Source: an uncultured Acidobacteriota bacterium (lineage in GTDB: Bacteria > Acidobacteriota > Thermoanaerobaculia > Gp7-AA8). Taken from it: a stretch of 6,269 nucleotides of DNA. The position numbers were made by a program, and so were the translations under genes. The notes under the pieces were generated by a model. That model saw only the letters and a list, made by a program, of their open reading frames with translations. It did no database searches and was not told the origin of the DNA. Below, piece by piece: positions 1 through 5,755 of this stretch. Every line of letters begins with the position of its first letter. Within the stretch, counting starts at the first letter, position 1. The stretch covers positions 1 through 6,269 of the forward strand of contig CAMPKJ010000280.1 in NCBI GenBank assembly GCA_946887105.1, in the 5' to 3' direction.

Positions 1-514
1 TGACGTTTCCGCCGACCCGCACCGGCGTGTCACCGGTGCCGCCGAGCTGTCCGCCCAGTTGTCCGCCCAGCGTGCCGCCGACCACGCCGCCCACCACGCC
101 ACCCACGACACCTCCGGCCACGCCGCCTTGTACGCCTCCGACCACGCCACCTTCGACGCCTTCCCCTTCGTCCTGGTTACCGGGGTCCGCGACCTGCGGA
201 ACTTCGCGCGGCACTTCGGTCGGCTGGCGGAACCGTTCGCGCGGCGTCTCCTGCTGCGGCGTTTCCACTCTCGGCGTGGACCTGGCGCTGCGCGATGCGG
301 GAGGCGGGGGAGGTGGCGGCGGAGGCGGCGCGGACGCGACGATGAATGCCGACATCGGCTTCTCGATGATCTCCGGATTTTCCTTGACGTAATAGCCGGC
401 CGCGACCAGGCCGCCGATGACCGCCAGATGCACGGCCATCGAGATCAGGGCCGTGATCCATCCGCCTTTTTGCTTGTCCTTGCCGGCTGACTCGATCAGT
501 ACGTCGTCGAACAT
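1..514 (-). CDS. TonB-type energy transducer, N-terminal part (C-terminus beyond the left edge)
   Basis: The reading frame is open from an ATG at 514 to the window edge, giving 171 residues without the C-terminus. Residues 1-18 are a short cytoplasmic stretch ending in lysines (GKDKQKGG). Residues 19-41 form one membrane-spanning helix containing S25-MAV-H29, matching the SxxxH motif that TonB proteins use to couple to ExbB/ExbD. A ten-proline tract follows at 63-72, then a Pro/Glu/Arg-rich stretch (80-111), then a GGxx repeat (122-159) ending in a PVRVGG-type sequence. TonB-family proteins sit in the inner membrane and carry proton-motive energy to outer-membrane TonB-dependent receptors, which suggests a diderm host. 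The C-terminal receptor-binding domain is not visible, so the family call rests on the N-terminal architecture. An AGGAG-like Shine-Dalgarno with 6-nt spacing supports this start. The partner exbB/exbD genes are not in the window. Confidence 0.85.
   Translation of the reverse strand, partial: MFDDVLIESAGKDKQKGGWITALISMAVHLAVIGGLVAAGYYVKENPEIIEKPMSAFIVASAPPPPPPPPPPASRSARSTPRVETPQQETPRERFRQPTEVPREVPQVADPGNQDEGEGVEGGVVGGVQGGVAGGVVGGVVGGVVGGTLGGQLGGQLGGTGDTPVRVGGNV
38..151 (-). repeat. GGxx tandem repeat in the TonB-like periplasmic linker
   Basis: Residues 122-159 of the TonB-like protein consist of ten Gly-Gly pairs spaced every four residues (GGVV, GGVQ, GGVA, GGVV three times, GGTL, GGQL twice, GG). 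At the DNA level this is a run of near-identical 12-base units. The protein periodicity is seen directly. Its role as a flexible or self-associating periplasmic linker is inference. Confidence 0.85.
299..328 (-). repeat. Ten-proline tract of the TonB-like protein
   Basis: Ten consecutive proline codons (CCG, CCT, CCA and CCC mixed) encode residues 63-72, directly after the membrane helix region. Proline-rich spacers after the anchor are typical of TonB proteins and are thought to keep the periplasmic part extended. A run this long would normally need EF-P for efficient translation. Confidence 0.85.
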
Positions 515-520
515 CGTGAG

Positions 521-526
521 CTCCCT
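521..526 (-). promoter_or_regulatory. Shine-Dalgarno AGGGAG of the TonB-like gene
   Basis: On the minus strand AGGGAG lies 6 nt upstream of the ATG at 514. No other in-frame start with such a site was seen, so it supports this start. Confidence 0.7.
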
Positions 527-545
527 GCGTGCAGAAAACGGACTC

Positions 546-562
546 TGCTGAAGTAGTGCCAA
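546..562 (-). promoter_or_regulatory. Candidate sigma-54 (-24/-12) promoter for the TonB-like gene
   Basis: The minus strand reads TTGGCACTACTTCAGCA. It has GG and GC doublets separated by 10 bases, the -24/-12 geometry of RpoN promoters, and agrees with the consensus YTGGCACGRNNNTTGCW at 14 of 17 positions. The mismatches are one G after the -24 block and the TT before the -12 GC. Transcription would begin near 535, leaving a leader of about 20 nt that contains the Shine-Dalgarno. No enhancer-binding regulator is visible nearby, so this is a pattern match only. Confidence 0.35.
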
Positions 563-581
563 CCCTCTCGATGGCGGTTGG
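559..581. repeat. Short inverted repeat CCAACC / GGTTGG
   Basis: CCAACC (559-564) and GGTTGG (576-581) are perfect inverted copies separated by 11 bases. A further GTTGG lies at 587-591. The left arm overlaps the -24 part of the promoter candidate, so it could be an operator or a chance hairpin in GC-rich DNA. Confidence 0.25.
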
Positions 582-717
582 ACACCGTTGGATCGCGGAA
601 AGAAACTCGCCGGATGTGGAAGGAACGGAGCGCGTTGCGTCGGCGCACCATAGCACTTCCGGCCGGACGCGTACTCAGGTGTGACATCACCGGCGAAAGC
701 GGGTATCGTGCGCGATC

Positions 718-966
718 ATGCGCGCGGCCTCGGCGACTCATCAGCTCTTCGACGAGATTCGCGTCTACGAGGGCGTGGCCGAGCGCACCGGGAACACCGT
801 CGACCGCACCAGCATCCGCGGCCGCCAGGGCGTCTGCCGCAGCCTCACCGAGCTCACCCAGAAGTCCCGCCGCCTCGGCGACGGCTACTACTACCTGGCC
901 GCCAGCGTCTGGCCGGCGGACGAGACCTCGATCGTGCTGCAGAAGACGTGGGAAACGATGAGCTGA
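718..966 (+). CDS. Hypothetical 82-residue protein
   Basis: I do not recognise this protein. It is a small soluble sequence with no signal peptide, membrane helix or Cys pair. It contains one Cys (VCRSL), an Arg/Thr-rich centre and a distinctive GDGYYYLAASVWP stretch near residues 55-67, followed by an acidic/Trp-containing tail. Its balanced composition is unlike the Arg/Pro/Ala-rich shadow frames around it, which favours real coding. The ATG at 718 is the only clear start after an in-frame stop at 682, and no strong Shine-Dalgarno precedes it. It stands alone between the divergent TonB-like gene and the inverted-repeat element, and its TGA lies 4 nt from that element's edge. Before the insertion it would have ended almost directly against the convergent arsR-like gene, as closely packed real genes often do. 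Function unknown. Confidence 0.5.
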   Translation: MRAASATHQLFDEIRVYEGVAERTGNTVDRTSIRGRQGVCRSLTELTQKSRRLGDGYYYLAASVWPADETSIVLQKTWETMS

Positions 967-970
967 GGCC

Positions 971-1008
971 TAGTGTCGTGTCTCGCCTAAAACCGTGGGT
1001 GCTGTGCG
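971..1008 (+). repeat. Left terminal inverted repeat
   Basis: This arm pairs with 1100-1137 at 32 of 38 positions. The first 16 bases are perfect and contain a GTGTC-GTGTC direct doublet. Confidence 0.75.
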
Positions 1009-1099
1009 GCGGCGGCAGACCGCCTGCTGCGCCGCCGCTCCTCGACGATGTCCCAGCATCGCCTGCGTCGCGCCGGCTTGCGTCCGGCCCACCGGCGCT

Positions 1100-1137
1100 C
1101 GCAAATCAGCCCCGTTTTTAAGCGAGACACGACACTA
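1100..1137 (-). repeat. Right terminal inverted repeat
   Basis: This is the inverted partner of 971-1008. Its outermost three bases, read on the minus strand, are TAG and form the stop codon of the arsR-like gene. Confidence 0.75.
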
Positions 1138-1536
1138 GCGCCCGGCGCCCGATACCAACGCCGGCCGCGGCGCCCGCTTCAGCTGATCCGGCAAACGCGG
1201 CGAGCAGCACGCTTTCGCCAGCGCCGCCAGATCGCGCTGCAGGTCGCGGTCTTCCGCGAACGTCGCCAGCACCGCTTCGAACGCCTTGCGCGCGGTGGGA
1301 TGTTCGGGCGGCGTGATCCGGTAGTGCATCCACTTCGCCTCGCGCCGCGTGCCCACCAGTCCCGCGCTGCGCAGGTAGGCCAGATGCCGGGAGATCTTCG
1401 GCTGCGGCTGCCGCAACACCTCCACGAAAAAGCAGACGCAGATCTCGCCTTCGGACATCAGATTCAACAGGCGGATGCGCGTGCGATCGCCCAGGGCCTG
1501 GAACAACTGCTCGAGTGCTTCTGCCGATGTGCTCAT
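1135..1536 (-). CDS. ArsR/SmtB-family metalloid-responsive transcriptional repressor
   Basis: The 133-residue protein has the winged-helix fold of ArsR-type repressors: an N-terminal dimer helix (EALEQLFQALGDRTRIRLL), the recognition segment PQPKISRHLAYLRSAGLV, and a wing with REAKWMHYRI. The motif EICVCFF places Cys33 and Cys35 where E. coli ArsR has its As(III)/Sb(III)-binding Cys pair (ELCVC). A second pair, Cys110-Cys111 (KACCSP), lies in the C-terminal tail and could add a thiolate ligand. Such repressors leave DNA when they bind metalloid. I chose the ATG at 1536, 17 nt after the stress-protein stop. A GTG at 1560, overlapping that stop, would add eight residues (MVISAATH). Neither start has a good Shine-Dalgarno. 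No arsB, arsC, acr3 or arsM is in the window. Family confidence is high; the ligand is inferred from the Cys motif. Confidence 0.85.
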   Translation of the reverse strand: MSTSAEALEQLFQALGDRTRIRLLNLMSEGEICVCFFVEVLRQPQPKISRHLAYLRSAGLVGTRREAKWMHYRITPPEHPTARKAFEAVLATFAEDRDLQRDLAALAKACCSPRLPDQLKRAPRPALVSGAGR

Positions 1537-1553
1537 ATGCGTTGCGGCGGATA

Positions 1554-2888
1554 TTACCACCGGCTGCCGTCAACTGCGTTGCGGCGACCCTGCACGAGCA
1601 GCACGGGCCGGTCGCTGCGGAGCAGGACCTCCTGCGACACCGACCCGAAGAGAGCACGCGCCAGACCGGAACGTCCACGCGATCCGAGGCACACCAGATC
1701 GGCGGCGAGACGCTCCGCCGTTGCGGCGATCAGCGAGGCTGCGTCGTGACCGGCGAGGATCTCGACGGTCACCGGGACGTCGCGCGGATTGGTCGCGCGC
1801 ACGACCTCATCGATCGCGGCGCGCCGCCGCTGCTCCTCCTGTCCACTGGCATCTTCGTCGACGACGCTCACGATCGTGACCGCGGCCCCCGGCGGAGCGA
1901 TGGCGAGCGCGTACGCGATCGCGGCGTTTCCCCGGAACGACAGATCGGTCGCGGCGACGATCCGCGAGATCGCCGGTGCGGCGATCGCGGTCGCGGCACG
2001 GCGGTCCGGCACGCAGACGACGCTGATCGATGAGTGCCGGACCACGGAACGCGACGTCGACGTTTCCCACCAATGCCGTTCCTCGTCGCGGCCGCGTCCG
2101 ACGATCAGCAGATCGGCGTTCTCGCGCCTCGCGATCAGATCGAGAGCGTCTGCCGGACGGCCGGCCGCCGGCTCCACGACGACTTTCGTTTCAGTAACGC
2201 CTCGCAGAGCGCCGGCCACGGCCGAGAGATCGCGGCGTACCAGGTCCTCGACGACTGGATGGGTCGGATCGAGATGGAACGGTCCCTCGGCGGCAATGCG
2301 TGCGTGGTCGCCGGCCGGCCCGGAGACGTGCGCGACCGCGAACTCGCATGGACCGTGCTCGGTCAGCTGGGCGGCCCACTGCACCGCCGGTTGCGTGCTC
2401 GGGCCGAGGTCGGAGGCGACCACGACGCGAAGCGGTCTCTGCTTCGACAGCCATTCGCCCGCCGGGAATCCCGGCCTGGCCACCAGCACCGGTACTTCGC
2501 TGCGCGCCGCGATCCGGTCGGCCGTCGTGCCCAGCAGCCACGATCGCGAGCGGCGGCCGACCGAGCCGACCACGACCAGACGTGCGCCTTCCCGTGCGGC
2601 GACCTGCAGCAGCACGTCCGCGGGATCCCCGAATTCCGCGACCGGCCTCACGTCCGCGCCGCCCGCGGCCAGACGGGACACCAGTCCTGCCATCACCTCG
2701 TGAACGGAGGCGACGATGTCGTCGTACAACCCTGCGGACGCCGGCAGGCCGGGGGCATCCGGCACCGCCGGCGGCGCGATGACATTCACGACGAAGAGTG
2801 GCTCGCTGTGTTGTACGGCCAGAGCGGCCGCGAGATCGCATCCGGTGTCCGATGCGGCGGAAAAGTCGGTGCCGCAGACGATCGTCAT
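1554..2888 (-). CDS. Universal stress protein with three tandem UspA domains
   Basis: The 444-residue protein contains three UspA-type units at about 1-138, 152-294 and 308-434, each starting with a beta strand ending in Asp (D8, D160, D315). Unit 3 has the ATP-binding motif G-2x-G-9x-G-S exactly (G402, G405, G415, S416). Unit 1 has a near match with eight spacer residues (G108, G111, G120, T121). Unit 2 has only GRG followed by a charged, Trp-rich insertion, so it probably does not bind ATP. Usp proteins are cytoplasmic and are induced by starvation, osmotic or oxidative stress. Most have one or two domains (about 140 or 290 residues), so three is uncommon. The ATG at 2888 is chosen because GAGGA lies 7 nt upstream; a TTG at 2918 would add ten residues. 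It is likely co-transcribed with the arsR-like gene and is divergent from the channel gene. Confidence 0.92.
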   Translation of the reverse strand: MTIVCGTDFSAASDTGCDLAAALAVQHSEPLFVVNVIAPPAVPDAPGLPASAGLYDDIVASVHEVMAGLVSRLAAGGADVRPVAEFGDPADVLLQVAAREGARLVVVGSVGRRSRSWLLGTTADRIAARSEVPVLVARPGFPAGEWLSKQRPLRVVVASDLGPSTQPAVQWAAQLTEHGPCEFAVAHVSGPAGDHARIAAEGPFHLDPTHPVVEDLVRRDLSAVAGALRGVTETKVVVEPAAGRPADALDLIARRENADLLIVGRGRDEERHWWETSTSRSVVRHSSISVVCVPDRRAATAIAAPAISRIVAATDLSFRGNAAIAYALAIAPPGAAVTIVSVVDEDASGQEEQRRRAAIDEVVRATNPRDVPVTVEILAGHDAASLIAATAERLAADLVCLGSRGRSGLARALFGSVSQEVLLRSDRPVLLVQGRRNAVDGSRW

Positions 2889-2994
2889 CGTTCCATCCTC
2901 ACGCTTGCCGCGCAGCAAGGTGCGAGCCCGGACGCATTCATATTGAATTCAAACGAATCGGAACAGACCGGACGTTCCGCTCGTTGCGACGGCC
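2889..2994. promoter_or_regulatory. Divergent promoter region between the Usp and MscS genes
   Basis: The 106 bp between the two divergent starts must hold the start signals of both genes. It contains the most AT-rich patch nearby (about 2936-2958), centred on the perfect 10-bp palindrome TTGAATTCAA at 2943-2952. I could not fix -35/-10 pairs with confidence for either direction. Confidence 0.45.
2896..2900 (-). promoter_or_regulatory. Shine-Dalgarno GAGGA deciding the Usp start
   Basis: GAGGA on the minus strand sits 7 nt before the ATG at 2888. It lies inside the would-be coding part of the longer TTG start at 2918 and so favours the shorter protein. Confidence 0.7.
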
Positions 2995-4053
2995 GTGACG
3001 CTGAGATGGATCTTCGACGCCACCCCGAGCGATCTCGCCCTCGCGGGTGCGATCTCCGGCGGCGTGCTCCTGCTGGTCATGCTGGTGACCGGCTTCGCCC
3101 GCCGCAGACTGCACCGGGCCAGCGAAACACAAGGCGATTTCGACGATTTTCTGCTCGACGTCGTGCGGCGCACGAGCCTGGCCTTCGTGCTCGTGCCCGC
3201 AATCTACGCGGGATCGCGGGCGCTGGCGTTGCCGGCGGAGACGTCCGCGCTGCTGCATACGCTCACGCGGGTTTCGCTCATCGCGCAGGCGGCGCTCTGG
3301 TCGGCCGCGCTGGTCGATTTCTTCCTGCGGCGTTATCACCGGCGGCGCATCGAGACCGATCCGGCCGCGATCACGACCATTCGCGCGTTCCGCTTCGCGG
3401 CACTGAGCGCGGTCTGGTCCGTGGCCACCCTCGTCGCGCTGGACAATCTCGGCATTGACGTCACCGCGCTGGTCACCGGTCTCGGGATCGGCGGCGTCGC
3501 CATCGCGCTGGCGACACAGAACATCCTCGGCGATCTGTTCGCGTCTCTTTCGATCGTGCTCGACAAGCCATTCGTCGTCGGCGATTTCATCCGCTCCGGC
3601 GAACACATGGGCGTGGTCGAGCAGATCGGCCTGAAGACCACCCGCATCCGTTCGCTTTCCGGCGAGCAGCTGATCTTCTCCAACGCCGACCTGTTGCAGA
3701 GCCGGATCCGCAACTACAAGAGGATGGACGAGCGGCGCGTGCAATTCCGCCTCGGCGTCACGTATCAGACTTCCGCGATGCTGCTCGCGCGCATCCCGGT
3801 GATCGTGCGCGAGATCATCGAAGCCGCGGGCGACGTCCGCATGGACCGCGCGCACTTCGCCTCGTTCGGCGATTCGTCGCTGGACTTCGAGTTCGTCTAC
3901 TACGTGCTGTCCGCGGACTACAACGTCTACATGGACGTGCAGCAGCGGATCAATCTCGCCATCGTCGAAGCGTTCGAGCAGGAGCGGATCGAGTTCGCGT
4001 ATCCGACCCGCACGCTCTTTCTGCAGCGTACGGCCGCGATTTCTGCTGCCTGA
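2995..4053 (+). CDS. Small-conductance mechanosensitive ion channel, MscS family
   Basis: The 352-residue membrane protein has hydrophobic helices at about 13-34, 60-79, 88-110 and 130-150. These are followed by the hallmark pore segment at 156-189 (VTGLGIGGVAIALATQNILG, then LFASLSIVLDKP), rich in Gly and Ala like the MscS TM3. The cytoplasmic beta domain begins at VVGDFIRSGEHMGVVEQIGLKTT (about 194-216), and the mixed alpha/beta domain ends in FAYPTRTLFLQ (about 334-344), both standard MscS signatures. The channel opens under membrane tension to release solutes during hypo-osmotic shock. With about five helices it is slightly larger than the three-helix E. coli MscS. The GTG at 2995 is the only usable start after an in-frame TGA at 2944; its Shine-Dalgarno is weak. 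The phosphatase gene follows 38 nt downstream and is probably in the same transcript. Confidence 0.93.
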   Translation: MTLRWIFDATPSDLALAGAISGGVLLLVMLVTGFARRRLHRASETQGDFDDFLLDVVRRTSLAFVLVPAIYAGSRALALPAETSALLHTLTRVSLIAQAALWSAALVDFFLRRYHRRRIETDPAAITTIRAFRFAALSAVWSVATLVALDNLGIDVTALVTGLGIGGVAIALATQNILGDLFASLSIVLDKPFVVGDFIRSGEHMGVVEQIGLKTTRIRSLSGEQLIFSNADLLQSRIRNYKRMDERRVQFRLGVTYQTSAMLLARIPVIVREIIEAAGDVRMDRAHFASFGDSSLDFEFVYYVLSADYNVYMDVQQRINLAIVEAFEQERIEFAYPTRTLFLQRTAAISAA

Positions 4054-4091
4054 CGCCGGTGCTGGCACGCTGCTGTCACCGCTGCTCCTCG

Positions 4092-4745
4092 ATGACCACG
4101 ACGTTGCTGCTGCTGCGGCACGCGCACACGGAGGCGAACGAGCATGGCTCGACTCCGCGAATGGCAGGCTGGTGCGACATTCCGCTCAGCGAGCGGGGAG
4201 AGATCCAGCTCGACGCGCTTCGGCGCGTGTCGCTCGGCGAACTGGCACCGCTCGTCTACTCCAGCACGTCACCCCGCGCGATGTGTACGGCCGCCGCGGT
4301 GGCGCGCGGGCGCTCCGTGGTGCCGCTGCGGTCGCTGCGCGAGATCGCCTGCGGCGACGTGGACGGATGGCTCATCACGGACGTCGCACGACGGCATCCG
4401 GATCTGTGGCGCCGCAATCTCGCGCAGGACGATCCAGACTTCTGCTGGCCGGGCGGCGAGTCGTACCGGAGTCTGCGCGCGCGGGTGCTGCGCGCGCTGC
4501 GTGGAATCTCGGCGCGTCACCGCGGTGCACGCGTGCTCGTCGTGACGCACGCGGGGCCGGTCGCGCAGGTCGTCGGGCATATCGAAGGCGTCTCTCCGGC
4601 GCGCTGGGAGTGCTACCGGCCGGCGAACGCGAGCATCACCACGGTCGCATGCGATGACGACGGCACGATGCGTCTGCTCGAGCTCGACCGGCGCATCGTG
4701 CCGGACGTCACGCTCGCCGCAGACGCTGGTCGGCGTGGCGGATGA
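4092..4745 (+). CDS. Histidine phosphatase family protein (phosphoglycerate-mutase-like)
   Basis: The 217-residue cytoplasmic protein carries the complete branch-1 histidine phosphatase signature: LLLLRHAHTEAN with R9 and catalytic H10, WCDIPLSERG near 27-36, YSSTSPRAMCTA with R62, acidic E84 in LREIACGDVDGW, PGGES at 120-124, and VVTHAG with second His H153. The active site is therefore intact. Family members hydrolyse phosphate monoesters through a phosphohistidine intermediate. The layout resembles alpha-ribazole phosphatase (CobC) and PGM-like enzymes, but the substrate cannot be read from the sequence, and no cobalamin genes are near. The ATG at 4092 puts the RH motif at residues 9-10 as usual. 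A GTG at 4059 would add eleven Cys/Arg-rich residues and looks unlikely. Its last 38 bp overlap the end of the opposing phosphotransferase gene. Confidence 0.9.
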   Translation: MTTTLLLLRHAHTEANEHGSTPRMAGWCDIPLSERGEIQLDALRRVSLGELAPLVYSSTSPRAMCTAAAVARGRSVVPLRSLREIACGDVDGWLITDVARRHPDLWRRNLAQDDPDFCWPGGESYRSLRARVLRALRGISARHRGARVLVVTHAGPVAQVVGHIEGVSPARWECYRPANASITTVACDDDGTMRLLELDRRIVPDVTLAADAGRRGG

Positions 4746-5721
4746 CGCGAAACGCAGCACGCGCCTGAGCGACCGCGACCCCGCGAGTCTTTCCTGCGCT
4801 CTCGCGCGCGACGACGAGTTGGTACCGCAGTGCGCCGGCGAGAGCATTGCTCGCGGCGGCGATCCAGTAGGCATCCCGCAGCTCCGGCGTCAGCACCGCC
4901 GGCCGGTCCGCCGCGGCGAGATACGCGCGGAACAGCGTGTCGTGATCCCGGCCCGCCGCGGGCTCCCACGAGCGCAGCGACAACAGCCAGGAGCTGACGT
5001 CTTCCAGCGGCGAGCCGATGCGGCTGCGTCCCCAGTCGAGGAAGACCACTTCCGGACGCGACGCGCGCCTCCGCAACATGACGTTGCCTGTATGAACGTC
5101 GCCGTGAATGAGCGTCGTGCCGAGCGCATGATTCATCCGCTTGCGCGCCTCGGGCAGTGAAGCCGCGACCCGTTCCAGTGGCCGCAAGTGGCGACGCACG
5201 TCGAGCTCCGGCAGCAAAGGCGCACAGCCGGCAGCGACGACCACGGTTTCTGCCGCAGAGGACAGCAGCTCGGCTTCGTAGTTCCACTCCTCGCCCGAGG
5301 TGGCTTCGTCGCCGAAACCGTGAACGCGCGCGAGCTGCTCGAGCACGAGACGCGTGTTCGCGGAGTCGCGCCATGGCCACGTGCTCACCGGCCGGACGCG
5401 TTCGAAGAACAGCCAGGTGCTGTCGCCGTGGTCGATCGCGCCGAAGAGCTCCGGCATCACGCCCGCGGACCGCAGCAGCCGGTAGCGCGTTGCCTCGCGT
5501 TGTGCGCCGCGCTCGATGCGCTTCACCACCACATGCTGCTGCCGCTGCGACGCATCGCGCAAGGTCAGCCGGGCCACGGACGCTTCGAGGCCGCCGCGGA
5601 TCGGGACCAGATCGACGACGGGCGTCGATGGGAAAACCACCGCGGCCACCTCCGCCACGAGGTCGCGCGTGAAATCGAGTTGGGTCATTGCCTGCGCTAA
5701 CACGCCATCCGCGCGCGCCAT
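4708..5721 (-). CDS. Phosphotransferase of the APH/choline-kinase fold
   Basis: The 337-residue protein has the small-molecule kinase layout. An N-lobe carries the ATP-binding Lys in VVVKR (K67) and a probable helix-C Glu (E76), followed by a hinge-like segment LFFERV near 104-109. The catalytic loop is LIHGDVHTGNVML (H206, D208, N213) and the metal-binding Asp is in VVFLDWGRSRIG (D229). It then has LEDVSSWL and a helical C-terminal lobe. All key residues are present, so it should be an active kinase of small hydroxylated molecules; the family covers aminoglycosides, choline and sugars. Nothing here points specifically to antibiotic resistance. Two starts are possible: the ATG at 5721 and an ATG at 5688 (MTQLDFTRD). 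Neither has a strong Shine-Dalgarno. The receiver gene lies 34 nt upstream in the same direction, suggesting an operon. Confidence 0.85.
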   Translation of the reverse strand: MARADGVLAQAMTQLDFTRDLVAEVAAVVFPSTPVVDLVPIRGGLEASVARLTLRDASQRQQHVVVKRIERGAQREATRYRLLRSAGVMPELFGAIDHGDSTWLFFERVRPVSTWPWRDSANTRLVLEQLARVHGFGDEATSGEEWNYEAELLSSAAETVVVAAGCAPLLPELDVRRHLRPLERVAASLPEARKRMNHALGTTLIHGDVHTGNVMLRRRASRPEVVFLDWGRSRIGSPLEDVSSWLLSLRSWEPAAGRDHDTLFRAYLAAADRPAVLTPELRDAYWIAAASNALAGALRYQLVVARESAGKTRGVAVAQARAAFRVIRHADQRLRRA

Positions 5722-5755
5722 TGCGGAGCAGGCACTGCGCTGGATGTGACGAGAC

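Larger units (their letters stand above)
970..1138. mobile_element. MITE-like non-coding element with terminal inverted repeats
   Basis: The left end (from 971) reads TAGTGTCGTGTCTCGC and the right end, read on the minus strand from 1137, begins identically. The two ends agree at 21 of the first 22 positions and at 32 of 38 when extended inward. CTAG is present at both outer edges, which fits either a TA duplication (IS630/Tc1-mariner type) or a CTAG duplication of the YTAR type seen in the IS5 group. The interior of about 93 bp is GC-rich, has small GGCGG/CCGCC hairpins, and carries no convincing ORF. This structure is typical of a miniature inverted-repeat element moved by a transposase encoded elsewhere. 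A dispersed intergenic repeat of another kind, or a bidirectional terminator, remains possible. No second copy is in this window. Confidence 0.65.

Noticed and set aside
27..490. Two plus-strand ORFs rich in Pro/Thr or His/Arg opposite the TonB-like gene
   Set aside because: They are the antisense of the proline and GGxx repeat codons. Their low-complexity composition is explained by the real minus-strand gene.
678..691. GGTG-TGACAT-CACC palindrome upstream of the 82-residue ORF as a CRP-like site
   Set aside because: The TGTGA and TCAC half-sites are separated by 2 rather than 6 bases, and short GC-rich palindromes are frequent here.
1535..1554. Imperfect palindrome ATAT...ATAT over the arsR-like start, as a possible operator
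   Set aside because: Only 7 of 10 half-site positions match, it overlaps the chosen start codon, and the ATAT core alone is not specific enough.
1789..3458. Long plus-strand ORFs opposite the Usp gene, one running into the channel gene
   Set aside because: They are Arg/Ser/Ala-rich with no recognisable domain. The minus-strand Usp domains and plus-strand MscS motifs are clear, so these are GC-rich shadow frames.
2938..4068. 376-residue minus-strand ORF opposite the channel gene
   Set aside because: It is an Arg/Asp/His/Glu-rich antisense frame without motifs, while the other strand has full MscS signatures.
4926..4945. A third copy of the repeat end (GTGTCGTG) inside the phosphotransferase gene
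   Set aside because: Only 8 bases match and the similarity stops immediately, so it is chance.
4708..5721. Aminoglycoside resistance gene
   Set aside because: The HGDxxxxN and DW motifs are shared by the whole APH/choline-kinase superfamily. Nothing visible identifies an antibiotic substrate or a resistance cassette.
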